Translations under genes and position numbers: made by a program
Notes under the pieces: model-generated
What the model saw: only the letters and a program-made list of their open reading frames with translations
Databases searched by the model: none
Told to the model about the DNA's origin: nothing
Origin: SOJA01 sp964598485
GTDB lineage: Archaea > Thermoproteota > Bathyarchaeia > Bathyarchaeales > Bathycorpusculaceae
Reading direction: 5' to 3'
Length of the DNA stretch: 64,000 nucleotides
Assembly (NCBI GenBank): GCA_964598485.1
Contig: CAZRCD010000006.1
Location: 1 to 64,000 of the forward strand
In this document: positions 15,347 through 23,050 of the stretch, piece after piece
How positions within the stretch are numbered: the first letter of the stretch is position 1
Layout of the letters: each line of letters starts with the position of its first letter

Positions 15347-15744
15347 ACGTTAACGTCTTCGTTTACTGGCTTGGCAACCATCCTTTACTGGGTAAAGCAG
15401 CATACAAATGGATCAAAAAAATTGAGAACGCTCCAAAAGGAGAGTACGTAACTTCCAGCCTAACGCTTTACGAGACAATGGTCTTAATTGCGGGTTTAAC
15501 GGGTAGAAACCTGAAGGATAAGCGTCTCGTAGAAGATGTTATCGACTCCATGACACACCTAAAAGGCTTGCTGATAGACCCACTAAAACCAGAAGACTTC
15601 ATTCAAGCTGTCGAATTAATGAAAGAATATGACATTGATTACGAGGACTCCATACACTTAACAGTCGCACTGAGAAAAGGTGCAAAGGAAATACTATCAA
15701 ACGACAAAGACTTTGATAGCACACAATTAAGAAGAATCTTCTAA
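15322..15744 (+). CDS. PIN-domain ribonuclease toxin (VapC-like)
   Basis: 140 residues with the PIN acidic residues visible: Asp in YVDVNVFVYW, Glu in SLTLYETM, Asp in DIDYEDSIHL and Asp in LSNDKDFD. PIN toxins cut RNA, often tRNA or rRNA, using Mg or Mn. The gene overlaps the AbrB-type antitoxin, so translation is coupled. Confidence 0.88.
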   Translation: MVGVASYVDVNVFVYWLGNHPLLGKAAYKWIKKIENAPKGEYVTSSLTLYETMVLIAGLTGRNLKDKRLVEDVIDSMTHLKGLLIDPLKPEDFIQAVELMKEYDIDYEDSIHLTVALRKGAKEILSNDKDFDSTQLRRIF

Positions 15745-15868
15745 GTCTACATAAAGACATATGGAAACAGCCCGCACCAATCTTCAAACAACAAGCCACA
15801 ACCAATAAAGAAGCATTTACTTGTTTTGGCGGAATCTAGCTTTTTAACGTACTTAAATTCATAGACAG

Positions 15869-16190
15869 TTATGATTTGCTGGGGGTTCCAGTTTCTCTAT
15901 TCTGAGAATTGCTTCGGTTTGCTGCGTCTTCTAACTGTGACTTTGAGTCCACGCCCTTCTGGTTTGTGGGGGTAACGCTGAAATTGGTTAATGCATAGCC
16001 AGCTTCTAAAAGAAGCAGCGTTTTTCCAGCATCAGCCTTTCCATCTTGTTTTGTTTTCTTCACTTCTTTTATTATGTTTCTTATTTCTATGATGATTATT
16101 ATAGTGGCTGGTATTACGATTAGTAGGATGAAGCCTATTGGGGTCCTGACGAAGTAGCCTAAGTATTTGGCGTATAGTGCAGTGAATATT
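15869..16190 (-). pseudogene. Signal peptidase C-terminus relic, copy 1
   Basis: The minus-strand frame contains LGYFVRTPIGFILLIVIPAT and a following basic stretch, the C-terminal membrane anchor of archaeal signal peptidase I, then an unrelated-looking tail to 15869. There is no catalytic part and no start. A near-identical segment lies at 17484-17700 in the same orientation, so the two copies are direct repeats around the nucleotidyltransferase/HEPN pair. Confidence 0.65.
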
Positions 16191-16275
16191 GGAGAAATAA
16201 GGGATAGTGTTCGGAAAACTGAACGCCTGTTCGAAAAATTGAACGTTTATAAGTTTGTTTTTGCAGTGTACAATT

Positions 16276-16920
16276 ATGTCAGAATTGCTCACTCCCAAGG
16301 TTATCCTAATTCTAAAAACTATGAGTAAGGACTTAAGCAGGTGGTATTACACTAGAGAGCTTGCTAGGCTGTCAAGAGTGGGTGTGGGAACGGTTTCTTC
16401 GGAATTTAATAAGCTCGCGAAGGAAGGGCTGGTGGAGCAAAAGAGTGAGGGACAAGAGAAATATTATAAGCTTAACTTGAGAAGTGCGAGAACAAGGAAA
16501 TTGTGTGAACTTTTTGAGGTTGATAAGAGAGAAAAGTTTTATAAGGAAAAAAGAAGGTTTGCTTGGGTTTTGGAAGATTTTACAAAAAAGGTTTCTGACT
16601 TTGCTCCTGAGGTTCAATCGATAATACTGTTTGGGAGCGTAGCTCGAGGCGAGGCTACTCCGAGAAGTGACGTAGACGTTCTTGTCATTGCACCAAATTC
16701 TGAGGAAGAGCGGTTTAACGAGTTGATGAATGCTGTTGATAGGTTGGCTGCTGAAGTTAGTGGAAGATATCCAGAGAAGTTAGTGCCGATTGTTATGATG
16801 ACGAAGGATTTTGAGAAGAGCACAAGAGACAAAAAAAGGTTTGCTGCTGATGTATTAAAGGATGGCATTGTCCTCTTTGGACAAGAGAGGTATTATCATA
16901 TGCTGTCGAGAGTGATTTGA
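16276..16920 (+). CDS. Winged helix + MNT-type nucleotidyltransferase (MntA-like antitoxin)
   Basis: 214 residues from ATG 16276. A winged helix (about 1-70: YTRELARLSRVGVGTVSSEF) precedes a polymerase-beta-like nucleotidyltransferase core with FGSVARGEATPRSDVDVLV (about 117-135), holding the catalytic G-S and D-x-D. In MntA/HepT pairs this enzyme adds AMP to the HEPN toxin and blocks it. The fused winged helix would let it bind its own promoter. The stop and next start overlap as ATGA. Confidence 0.85.
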   Translation: MSELLTPKVILILKTMSKDLSRWYYTRELARLSRVGVGTVSSEFNKLAKEGLVEQKSEGQEKYYKLNLRSARTRKLCELFEVDKREKFYKEKRRFAWVLEDFTKKVSDFAPEVQSIILFGSVARGEATPRSDVDVLVIAPNSEEERFNELMNAVDRLAAEVSGRYPEKLVPIVMMTKDFEKSTRDKKRFAADVLKDGIVLFGQERYYHMLSRVI

Positions 16921-17525
16921 TGACAAGGTCACTAACATGGCAAGACTGGTTGCAAAGTGCTAAGCTTTGCGAAGGGTCTATGAAGTTTTTTGAAAAGCCA
17001 AGAATTGCAGTCGTCAAAACTTTGTCGAAAAGATTTGCTCAAGATGGTGTTTTGGGGCATTTGAGGAAGGCGTATCATAATTTAGACTTGGCGAACAAAG
17101 TTTTTGATATGCATGATGGTGAAGGAACGTTTAGGTATGAAGGCGAGAATTATTTCGATTGGGTTGTTACTATCTGCTATTATGCAATGTACCAGGCTTC
17201 ATTGTCTGCGTTGGCTGCTGTCAGGAAGGAAGGTGAGACTCATGCTGCAACTGTTTGTGCGTTGATTTACTATTATGTGCATAAGAGGAAGAGACTTGGT
17301 GAAGAATACTTGATTTCTTTGGATGTAATAGCAGCTTTGGCAAGGCAAGATGTACAAAAGCTTGTTGAGAAGAAGAGGGAAAGGGAGAAGGCTTCTTATG
17401 ATACGAGTTTCATAACGCAAAAGGGACTTGCTGAAAAGGCTTTAACTGATGCAAGGGAGTTTGTGGCGAAAATCAGGGAAATTTTAGAAGAAGGAATGGG
17501 TAGAGAGTTTTTGGTTGCAGTCTGA
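16917..17525 (+). CDS. HEPN-domain protein, toxin partner of the nucleotidyltransferase
   Basis: 202 residues, mostly helical, with the HEPN pattern LRKAYHNLDLANKVFD, ... FDWVVTICYYAMYQASLSAL, and a C-terminal EREKASYDTSF with a Tyr where HepT-type toxins carry their modified Tyr. HEPN toxins are RNases acting as dimers. Coupled translation with the nucleotidyltransferase (4-base overlap) supports a toxin-antitoxin unit. The canonical Rx4-6H motif is not obvious, so nuclease activity is uncertain. Confidence 0.8.
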   Translation: MMTRSLTWQDWLQSAKLCEGSMKFFEKPRIAVVKTLSKRFAQDGVLGHLRKAYHNLDLANKVFDMHDGEGTFRYEGENYFDWVVTICYYAMYQASLSALAAVRKEGETHAATVCALIYYYVHKRKRLGEEYLISLDVIAALARQDVQKLVEKKREREKASYDTSFITQKGLAEKALTDAREFVAKIREILEEGMGREFLVAV

Positions 17526-17700
17526 TTCTTCTTTCCTTTTTTTGTCCTGTTTTTGGTATTTGATTATGTTCTTTATTTCCATGATGATTAGTAGTGTGGC
17601 TGGTATTACTATTAGTAGGATGAAGCCTATTGGGGTCCTGACGAAGTAGCCTATGTATCCGATGTATGGTATGGTGAGTATGACTTTGCATATGACGTTT
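17484..17700 (-). pseudogene. Signal peptidase C-terminus relic, copy 2
   Basis: The minus-strand frame reads VILTIPYIGYIGYFVRTPIG and on through the membrane anchor to a stop at 17484-17486, antisense to the end of the HEPN gene. In another frame, just upstream, 'YRIITKGDDTNKDSDQW' continues the signal-peptidase sequence inside the DUF5305 gene. A frameshift therefore separates the parts, and the catalytic N-terminus is absent. Confidence 0.65.
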
Positions 17701-17705
17701 TCTGA

Positions 17706-18791
17706 CTATCCACTGGTCTGAGTCTTTGTTTGTGTCGTCTCCTTTTGTGATGATTCTGTAGGTTCCTCCACCACGAATTCGTATTTTATGTCCGCGTCTA
17801 ACACGTAGAGGGTGTGGCGTTTCACTTTTCCTTTTTTGATTGTAGTGGTTTCGTGTATGATGGGTTTGAAGGTTTCTTCGGATGCCTTCACGAGGTCTTC
17901 CACGGATTCCACTTTTATGGTGGCTTTTTCTATTTTTTTGGTTAGCGGCTCCTTGGCTTCGATTATTTTCTCTCGGTGTTCCTTTTTTATCGTTTCCATG
18001 AAGGGAGGAGGCGGTATTCTTTGCATTCGCCAAACCGTGAAGGTTAAACAACCTGAGAACAAGAGGACTAAAGCGTAGGACAGGTATCGCATGTTCTTTA
18101 TGGTTGTGGTGAAGCCAGCGAGGCTCCAACTGGTTTCATATGTTTCGTGGTTTCCAATTGATTCTGGTTTTGTGTGTGATAGTCCTGTGAACTCGAGGAT
18201 TGTGGGTGCCAATTTTATCTGGAGGGTGGGAGTGTACTCCTCTATTATGGATTCTCCGGCTGTGGACGCGTTTAAACGGATTTTGGGAACAATTTTGTAA
18301 TAGTACGTGGATGCGTGGGTGTCGGTTTCCTTCTCTATGGTTTTGATTAACTCTTCGATTTCTGTCAGATTCAATTGGTATGTTTCCTTGATTTCCGGGG
18401 TGTTCTCGGTTTTCTCCGAGGTTAAAACAAACTTCTTGCTCCACTGTCCTTCCGCCTCCAAAACCGCTGAAACGCCATAGGTTAATTCAACATGCTCTGG
18501 TGATGGGTTGCTACTGAAATTGTAGGTTAGAAGGATACTGAGGCTTTTGATTAGGGACCTGTATGCTGTTTCACCCGGCAACAGGGTGGCTCTGCTTTCG
18601 TAGAGCAAAGAAGGCTTGATGGATGCTGTGTAATTGTAGTCGGCTTGCTGTTGATACTCGCAGTTTGCCACGTATCTGGAGCGTGTGAGAGGTTTATCGT
18701 GAAAAAAGTAGATGAGATAGCCTGAGAAAGCTAATAAGATGATTAAAACAGCGAGTACAAGTTTTACTTTGCCGCGAACGTATCTGTGCAT
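17706..18791 (-). CDS. DUF5305 membrane-anchored surface protein
   Basis: 361 residues: an N-terminal membrane helix (about 9-28), a beta-rich extracellular domain with the Tyr/Thr/Glu-rich style of DUF5305 (ATLLPGETAYRSLIKSLSIL), a second membrane helix (about 233-252), then a charged cytosolic part. It lies 7 bases from the signal peptidase gene upstream and is probably co-transcribed, a common archaeal surface-protein locus. The last 15-20 residues (ESSQKETTQTKTQTSG) are encoded by DNA that reads as a signal peptidase in another frame, so the C-terminus seems to have been replaced by overprinting. Confidence 0.75.
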   Translation of the reverse strand: MHRYVRGKVKLVLAVLIILLAFSGYLIYFFHDKPLTRSRYVANCEYQQQADYNYTASIKPSLLYESRATLLPGETAYRSLIKSLSILLTYNFSSNPSPEHVELTYGVSAVLEAEGQWSKKFVLTSEKTENTPEIKETYQLNLTEIEELIKTIEKETDTHASTYYYKIVPKIRLNASTAGESIIEEYTPTLQIKLAPTILEFTGLSHTKPESIGNHETYETSWSLAGFTTTIKNMRYLSYALVLLFSGCLTFTVWRMQRIPPPPFMETIKKEHREKIIEAKEPLTKKIEKATIKVESVEDLVKASEETFKPIIHETTTIKKGKVKRHTLYVLDADIKYEFVVEEPTESSQKETTQTKTQTSG

Positions 18792-18798
18792 TTGGACT

Positions 18799-19785
18799 TC
18801 ACTCTTTCAACTTGATGGTGGCGCTACCTTGGAAGGATATTCCGTCTCTAAATTTCCCGGTCACCGTTAACGTCACCACGTCACCGTCTTTACGTCCTTC
18901 ACCAACCAAGTCTATCACGAAAGCTCTATTAAACTTAGCCATAAAGAGGTTCTCTTCTTGCACGTCGCCCCAATCCGCCGGGATTATCCCCTCCAGCATG
19001 ATGGTGCTCACGTCCACGTCACTGGCGTTGTAGTCTTCTGATAGTGTGATGTTAGCGTAAACGGTGATCCATGTGCCTTGGCTTCCCAAGTTAAGCGTGT
19101 CCGGGTCTATATCTATCATCACTTCTATCATCCATTGACCAGCGGTGAAAGTGACTTCTGCCCACTCTGAGTCGGAGAAGTAGCTGAAAGAGCCAAGCTG
19201 GAAGTAGGGGGCAATCAGCCAACTGCCACTCATCACCAAGATTAAGAGGAGAAGCACGCTGGTTGTGTCTAATACGGGATGCTTCTGCCTTCTCCATCTT
19301 CTTAATTCTCGTTTGCTCCGGCGCTTGAACAGGGAAAAAACGTGATACATCTGCTTCCCCACCAGCAGAACGCAGGGAACCAAGAAGGATAAGGTGTAAC
19401 CGTAAGGAGAGTATAGGTGTCCGAGAGGGATGACGAAAACCGTTTTTCCCATAATTTGAGAGGCTTCCACTGGGTTCGGGTCGGGCTCCTCGTTGGCATC
19501 CCCCTTCAGCCTGAACATGTCTCCCTCCAGCTTCTCAACCACCCGGTGGGTGTAGGTGAACTCCCCGGACTCTACGGTCACTATGTCGCCGATGTCTATG
19601 GGCTCCTCGCCCTTGACAATCACAAGATCTCCGGGACGCAGGGCTGGGCTCATGCTACCGCTCATAACTGTGTAGGAGCTATCTGCGCCCACTAAGAATG
19701 GAAACTCGTACAAAAGAATTGGAATAACCAATGCTAAACATATGGCGGCTAAAGCCGTATTTCCAACTAGGTTTCGCACCTTCAT
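18799..19785 (-). CDS. SipW-like (ER-type) signal peptidase I with C-terminal beta domain
   Basis: About 328 residues from ATG 19785. A membrane helix (about 8-32) precedes the catalytic Ser44 in VMSGSMSPALRPGD and His80 in YTHRVVEK, the Ser-His pair of archaeal/ER signal peptidases. 'LKGDANEEPDPNPV' is a further family box. After a second membrane region and a basic loop comes a third helix and the sequence YFSDSEWAEVTFTAG, resembling the start of a SipW-type substrate, followed by an Ig-like beta domain. The enzyme would cleave exported preproteins, most obviously the neighbouring TasA-like protein. The long N-terminal extension possible from 19902 lacks family features. Confidence 0.85.
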   Translation of the reverse strand: MKVRNLVGNTALAAICLALVIPILLYEFPFLVGADSSYTVMSGSMSPALRPGDLVIVKGEEPIDIGDIVTVESGEFTYTHRVVEKLEGDMFRLKGDANEEPDPNPVEASQIMGKTVFVIPLGHLYSPYGYTLSFLVPCVLLVGKQMYHVFSLFKRRSKRELRRWRRQKHPVLDTTSVLLLLILVMSGSWLIAPYFQLGSFSYFSDSEWAEVTFTAGQWMIEVMIDIDPDTLNLGSQGTWITVYANITLSEDYNASDVDVSTIMLEGIIPADWGDVQEENLFMAKFNRAFVIDLVGEGRKDGDVVTLTVTGKFRDGISFQGSATIKLKE

Positions 19786-19849
19786 TCTCTCGCATCCTGT
19801 TTTTAGAATAAAAAAGGGGGGAAGATGTTGCTCCGTTCTACTAGCAAGG

Positions 19850-20596
19850 TCAGTTTGCGTCAGCAAGATTAAGCGTGTTTGTAGCGAAGAACAAGGCGTC
19901 AAACTTAACGTAGTCGCCCTGGGCTCTGTTGTCCGTGTCCTCCATCAACTTGAATTCAAACTGAATCCATACTTCAGCGCCAACTGGCAGATAGGGGTAA
20001 TCTAGGTGGTAGTCATCTCCAGTGTGGATCCTTGCCCATGCGCCTACAGTACTACCGCCTACATCTCCGTAAGTCAGGATCTCATAAAGACTTATTTTGC
20101 TATCTTTATCTGGTACACCCCAAGCATCCTCCCATATATCCGAGATCGCAGCATCGAAGACAGTATAAGCTATACTGCCAATTCCATAGTTATTGGGTGA
20201 ACGGTCAATTACTGTGAGTAGCTGTATCTGTTTTGCTAGGTAATAGGGTGAGCCAGCCGGTTCATGGTCAGGGTCTTTACCTTCGCCGTAAACGGGATCT
20301 CTGAAGCTAACGTGCATATATCGTGCACTGATGTCCCCCACGTTCTTGATATAGATCCTTTCTGTCAGGTAGGTCTCTCCTGGCTGCATAGGCCCTAAAG
20401 AAAGCACGCCTGTTACTGCACTCTCCGTGTATCCACTACCATCCCATATCTTAATGTTGAGTGTCCCAGCCGAAAACTGGTTGCCCTTGCTCGTCTCCAC
20501 ATCGCTGAAGTATGCCATTGTTCCTGCTCCTGCGAAGACGCTTGCCAACATGATAATTGCCATGCTCGCCAATATTGCTCCTTTATCCATTCTCAT
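19850..20596 (-). CDS. TasA/camelysin-like secreted protein with SipW-type signal peptide
   Basis: 248 residues. The signal peptide (ILASMAIIMLASVFAGAGTM) is followed by AYFSDVETSKGNQFSAGTLN, the hallmark of SipW-dependent TasA/CotN/camelysin proteins. The rest is beta-rich with Asp/Tyr-rich loops. In bacteria TasA forms extracellular fibres; a surface-fibre role here is inference. An AGGAGG site precedes the ATG. It is first in a locus with the signal peptidase and DUF5305 protein and carries the structured leader 20643-20740. Confidence 0.8.
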   Translation of the reverse strand: MRMDKGAILASMAIIMLASVFAGAGTMAYFSDVETSKGNQFSAGTLNIKIWDGSGYTESAVTGVLSLGPMQPGETYLTERIYIKNVGDISARYMHVSFRDPVYGEGKDPDHEPAGSPYYLAKQIQLLTVIDRSPNNYGIGSIAYTVFDAAISDIWEDAWGVPDKDSKISLYEILTYGDVGGSTVGAWARIHTGDDYHLDYPYLPVGAEVWIQFEFKLMEDTDNRAQGDYVKFDALFFATNTLNLADAN

Positions 20597-20642
20597 TTTA
20601 TCATCCTCCTTTTCTCCTATGTTTGGTTTTTAGACGGGATTA

Positions 20643-20740
20643 AGTTGCCATGAGCAACTCCATACCCGCTCATGGTTCCTTTCTGCCCTTCAATTAGGGC
20701 TAGGCGTTTCCTGCCTCCAAAGGATTCACCCTTGGCTTTC
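20643..20740 (-). ncRNA. Three-hairpin 5' leader (copy B) with switching hairpins
   Basis: On the minus strand, the core (20680-20740) repeats the architecture before the rhodanese gene: a CCAAgGG/CCtTTGG stem, an AGGC/GCCT stem, an invariant CGCCTAGCCC, then GCCC/GGGC and GGGCAGAAAG. Just downstream, two hairpins exclude each other: CCATGAGC with GCTCATGG (20648-20675) and AGTTGC with GCAACT (20643-20659). Mutually exclusive helices between an aptamer-like core and the gene are what a riboswitch expression platform looks like. The ligand is unknown. Confidence 0.6.
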
Positions 20741-20903
20741 CCACAAACTACGAATTACCAATTCCCACTTTTCTTCTCCTTTCGATTAGAAGTGTAGGTA
20801 TCTTCCTTTACCGAATATAACTTTTGTGAAACGCTCCTCTAGAATTAAACATACATTACGTTTTTAAGGAAAAACATCATAATGAAGCGAAGTGAAAAAC
20901 CAC

Positions 20904-21220
20904 ATGTCCGAAATTTACAGCAACGTCGTAAAAAGCTTCGCATACTTAATCACAATCCTTGAACTCTCAAAAGGAAAAAAATAACAGGCTACGACATCGT
21001 CACACACGTCAGCAATTTCGGGCTTACGGTAAGCGCTGGCACCGTTTATCATCAGCTTCAATTGTTAGAGAAGGCTGGAATCATCAAAGGAACCCGCCTA
21101 CGCACCCACGCTAACAAAACCGTTTACGAAATGACCGAAAAGGGCAAACAAGTTTTCGAGGAGTTCAAGAAAAAATGGAAGAAACCCATAGGATATGCAT
21201 ACAAGAATCTAAGCACGTAA
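20904..21220 (+). pseudogene. PadR-like winged-helix regulator, frameshifted in an A7 run
   Basis: MSEIYSNVVKSFAYLITILE and LSKGKK end at a TAA, but the next frame continues ITGYDIVTHVSNFGLTVSAG and runs to 21220, a normal PadR winged helix. The break is in GGAAAAAAATAA (20973-20984); one more A restores a single frame of about 105 codons. This may be a recent mutation, a homopolymer sequencing error or slippage. PadR proteins repress efflux or stress genes. Confidence 0.7.
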
Positions 21221-21344
21221 ATTGCGGAAAATCATTCTTTCTCAACTATCGCTACTACTAAAGTGTTCCGCATTTTATGCTAATTCTTTTTTAGGCTTTG
21301 TCGCGGGCGTGCACGGCTTGATGGAAAGAACTTCTAACGCATTA

Positions 21345-21355
21345 GCGCGCGCGCG
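21345..21355. repeat. 11-bp alternating GC tract
   Basis: GCGCGCGCGCG followed by TGCGCG, just upstream of the hypothetical gene at 21411. It is one of the longest members of the family in the window. Confidence 0.6.
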
Positions 21356-21410
21356 TGCGCGTCTAGTATGTGCAAAAGGTTTTTACTCTGGCGAGTCAAA
21401 AAAGTATTCC

Positions 21411-21818
21411 ATGAGGGTTATAGACGCAAAGATTCTCGACGAACTTGAGATGCTTTATGGGGACAAAGACTGTTTCTATCCACTTCGCGATTGGTTTGGA
21501 ACCGCAGAAGTATACTGGACTAATCTGGAACGTCTCTTTATGGTTGCAGATTATGCAAAGAAACACAATCCCTCCGTAGCTGAGAAGATAGCTGCGAACA
21601 GTAGACGAATTGTTGAATTGTTTCACCAAACTAAAGATTATGCTAGTGGGTGGGATTCCAATCGCAAAGAAAAACACAGACTTTCCACCGAGGATTATTT
21701 AGAGGCTACAGACGAAAGTTGGGATACACTAGATAAGTGGACAGTTACCCAAGAAAAACTGCGCCGTGCAATCTTGGAATTTGTGAAACTTCTATACTCT
21801 GTTGTCTCCGAATCGTAA
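21411..21818 (+). CDS. Hypothetical helical protein
   Basis: About 135 residues from ATG 21411 (MRVIDAKILDELEMLYGDKD...), mostly amphipathic helices rich in Trp and Tyr (RDWFGTAEVYWTNLERLFMV). An earlier in-frame start would translate the GC tract as an Ala-Arg repeat, which is unlikely. No family is recognised; a HEPN-like helical fold is possible but no Rx4-6H is seen. Confidence 0.5.
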   Translation: MRVIDAKILDELEMLYGDKDCFYPLRDWFGTAEVYWTNLERLFMVADYAKKHNPSVAEKIAANSRRIVELFHQTKDYASGWDSNRKEKHRLSTEDYLEATDESWDTLDKWTVTQEKLRRAILEFVKLLYSVVSES

Positions 21819-22129
21819 TGCCGCGTGCGTTCTTGCCTTCTCTTCTGTTTCTTTCCCCCACGAGTTCTTCTCGTTTGGTGGCCATGCTGTTTGCTCACAT
21901 CCGTTTTTTTACGGGATTCTGTTCTCTACTCGTCTTCTGTCACCTCACCTTTCAATTGTCAAGTGTCCTTTAGCGCGCGCGCTGGATAAGTGAAGATGGA
22001 AAAACCGTCGCTGTGCAGTGTCCGACATCGGGATATCAACACAAAAGAGATGCTGTCATGTTGATACATGCGTAAACATCCAAACTACGCGCGAAAAAAT
22101 TTTTATTATGTTTTCTGTTAAAAATAAGG
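21819..22129. other. Gene-free stretch with a 10-bp GC tract
   Basis: No gene is supported. TAGCGCGCGCGCTGG includes the GCGCGCGCGC tract at 21973-21982. Confidence 0.35.
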
Positions 22130-22675
22130 TCACACATGAAGCGCGCGCTTTTCGAATGCTTTTTCTCGCCACTTCTTCTTCCAGCTTTTCCATCCCGTCT
22201 TTACGAGTGTTTCTCTTAGTTCAGGTCTTTCCGCAACCCATTCTAGAAGTGTCCAGAAGCGTCTCTTGTCTTCCAGCCTTTCTGCTGGTACTCCAACTTC
22301 AATACACCATCTTACGTAGCTTCTTTCAACCATCTCTTGAAGTTCGCCTGTGATTTCGACTTTTTCGACTTTGAATCCTCGGTATTGCAAGTGTCTGCGT
22401 ATGCTGGAGAGAACGTATCCTGAGCAGACCTTGAAGCTGGTTTCCACATCAGGCTGCAAAACCTCAATGATCTCATCGGCAATCTTCATCGCGTCATCCA
22501 AATACTTTTTATTCTCGAAGTTTGGCGGCTGGAAGGATGAGACTGGAATCCTGCGTTCCATATACCGACGGTCTGGAGGTTTGAGGGCGCCTATTACTAC
22601 GCCTAAGATAAGATCTCCCCATCCAGCGTCATCTATTAAAATCTCCTTTCCTGACATAAACCGATTCAACCCCAT
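22130..22675 (-). CDS. Hypothetical protein with RNase H-like start motif
   Basis: 181 residues beginning MGLNRFMSGKEILIDDAGWG; 'ILIDDAGWGDLILGVVIGAL' is an acidic strand-loop pattern seen in RNase H-fold proteins, and the remainder is helical with a Trp/Lys-rich end (TGWKSWKKKWREKAFEKR). The last codons run into a GCGCGCGC tract at 22141-22148. Function unknown; the internal ATG at 22657 may be the true start. Confidence 0.55.
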   Translation of the reverse strand: MGLNRFMSGKEILIDDAGWGDLILGVVIGALKPPDRRYMERRIPVSSFQPPNFENKKYLDDAMKIADEIIEVLQPDVETSFKVCSGYVLSSIRRHLQYRGFKVEKVEITGELQEMVERSYVRWCIEVGVPAERLEDKRRFWTLLEWVAERPELRETLVKTGWKSWKKKWREKAFEKRALHV

Positions 22676-23046
22676 AACCCGACCACCGAAGATCTCTCGT
22701 GCTTAACTCTTTCACGAGAATCCATCTTACCGAACCCAAGTGAATAGTAGGAGAACTATCATTTCTAATTTGCCATATTAGACATTCACAAGGCTTAAAC
22801 AGAAGAAACCTAAACTAGTGCAGAGCACATACAATGTTTGGACAATGACGTGATCGAGGTACTTTGACTCGACAGAGGATGATTGCTTTTCCCAAAAACC
22901 GAGTCCGAAAAAAACCCTCACTATGTCATTAATCTTTCAGGGTACTCTGACCTTTGTTAAAATCTAATTTTTTTTGTGTGTGTGTTTGGGTTTGGGGATT
23001 AAATTTTAATCCCAGTCTTCCCTTTTTTTATATAATAGCATGCGCG
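22676..23046. other. Gene-free stretch with an AT-rich palindrome before the IS
   Basis: No gene is seen. GGGATTAAA-T-TTTAATCCC at 22995-23013 is a 9-bp inverted repeat preceded by GTTTGGGTTTGGG. Related sequences lie at about 27018-27045 (opposite strand) and 28828-28853. The tract ends with GCGCGC and the IS target site. Confidence 0.4.
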
Positions 23047-23050
23047 CTAG

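Noticed and set aside
17473..18129. 218-codon minus-strand frame overlapping the DUF5305 gene
   Set aside because: His/Asn/Arg-rich out-of-frame translation; only a short internal part matches signal peptidase sequence, recorded as a relic.
21222..21410. N-terminal extension of the 21411 gene (Ala-Arg-rich)
   Set aside because: It would translate the GCGCGCGC tract as ALARARAR; the ATG at 21411 is a better start and the tract belongs to an intergenic repeat family.
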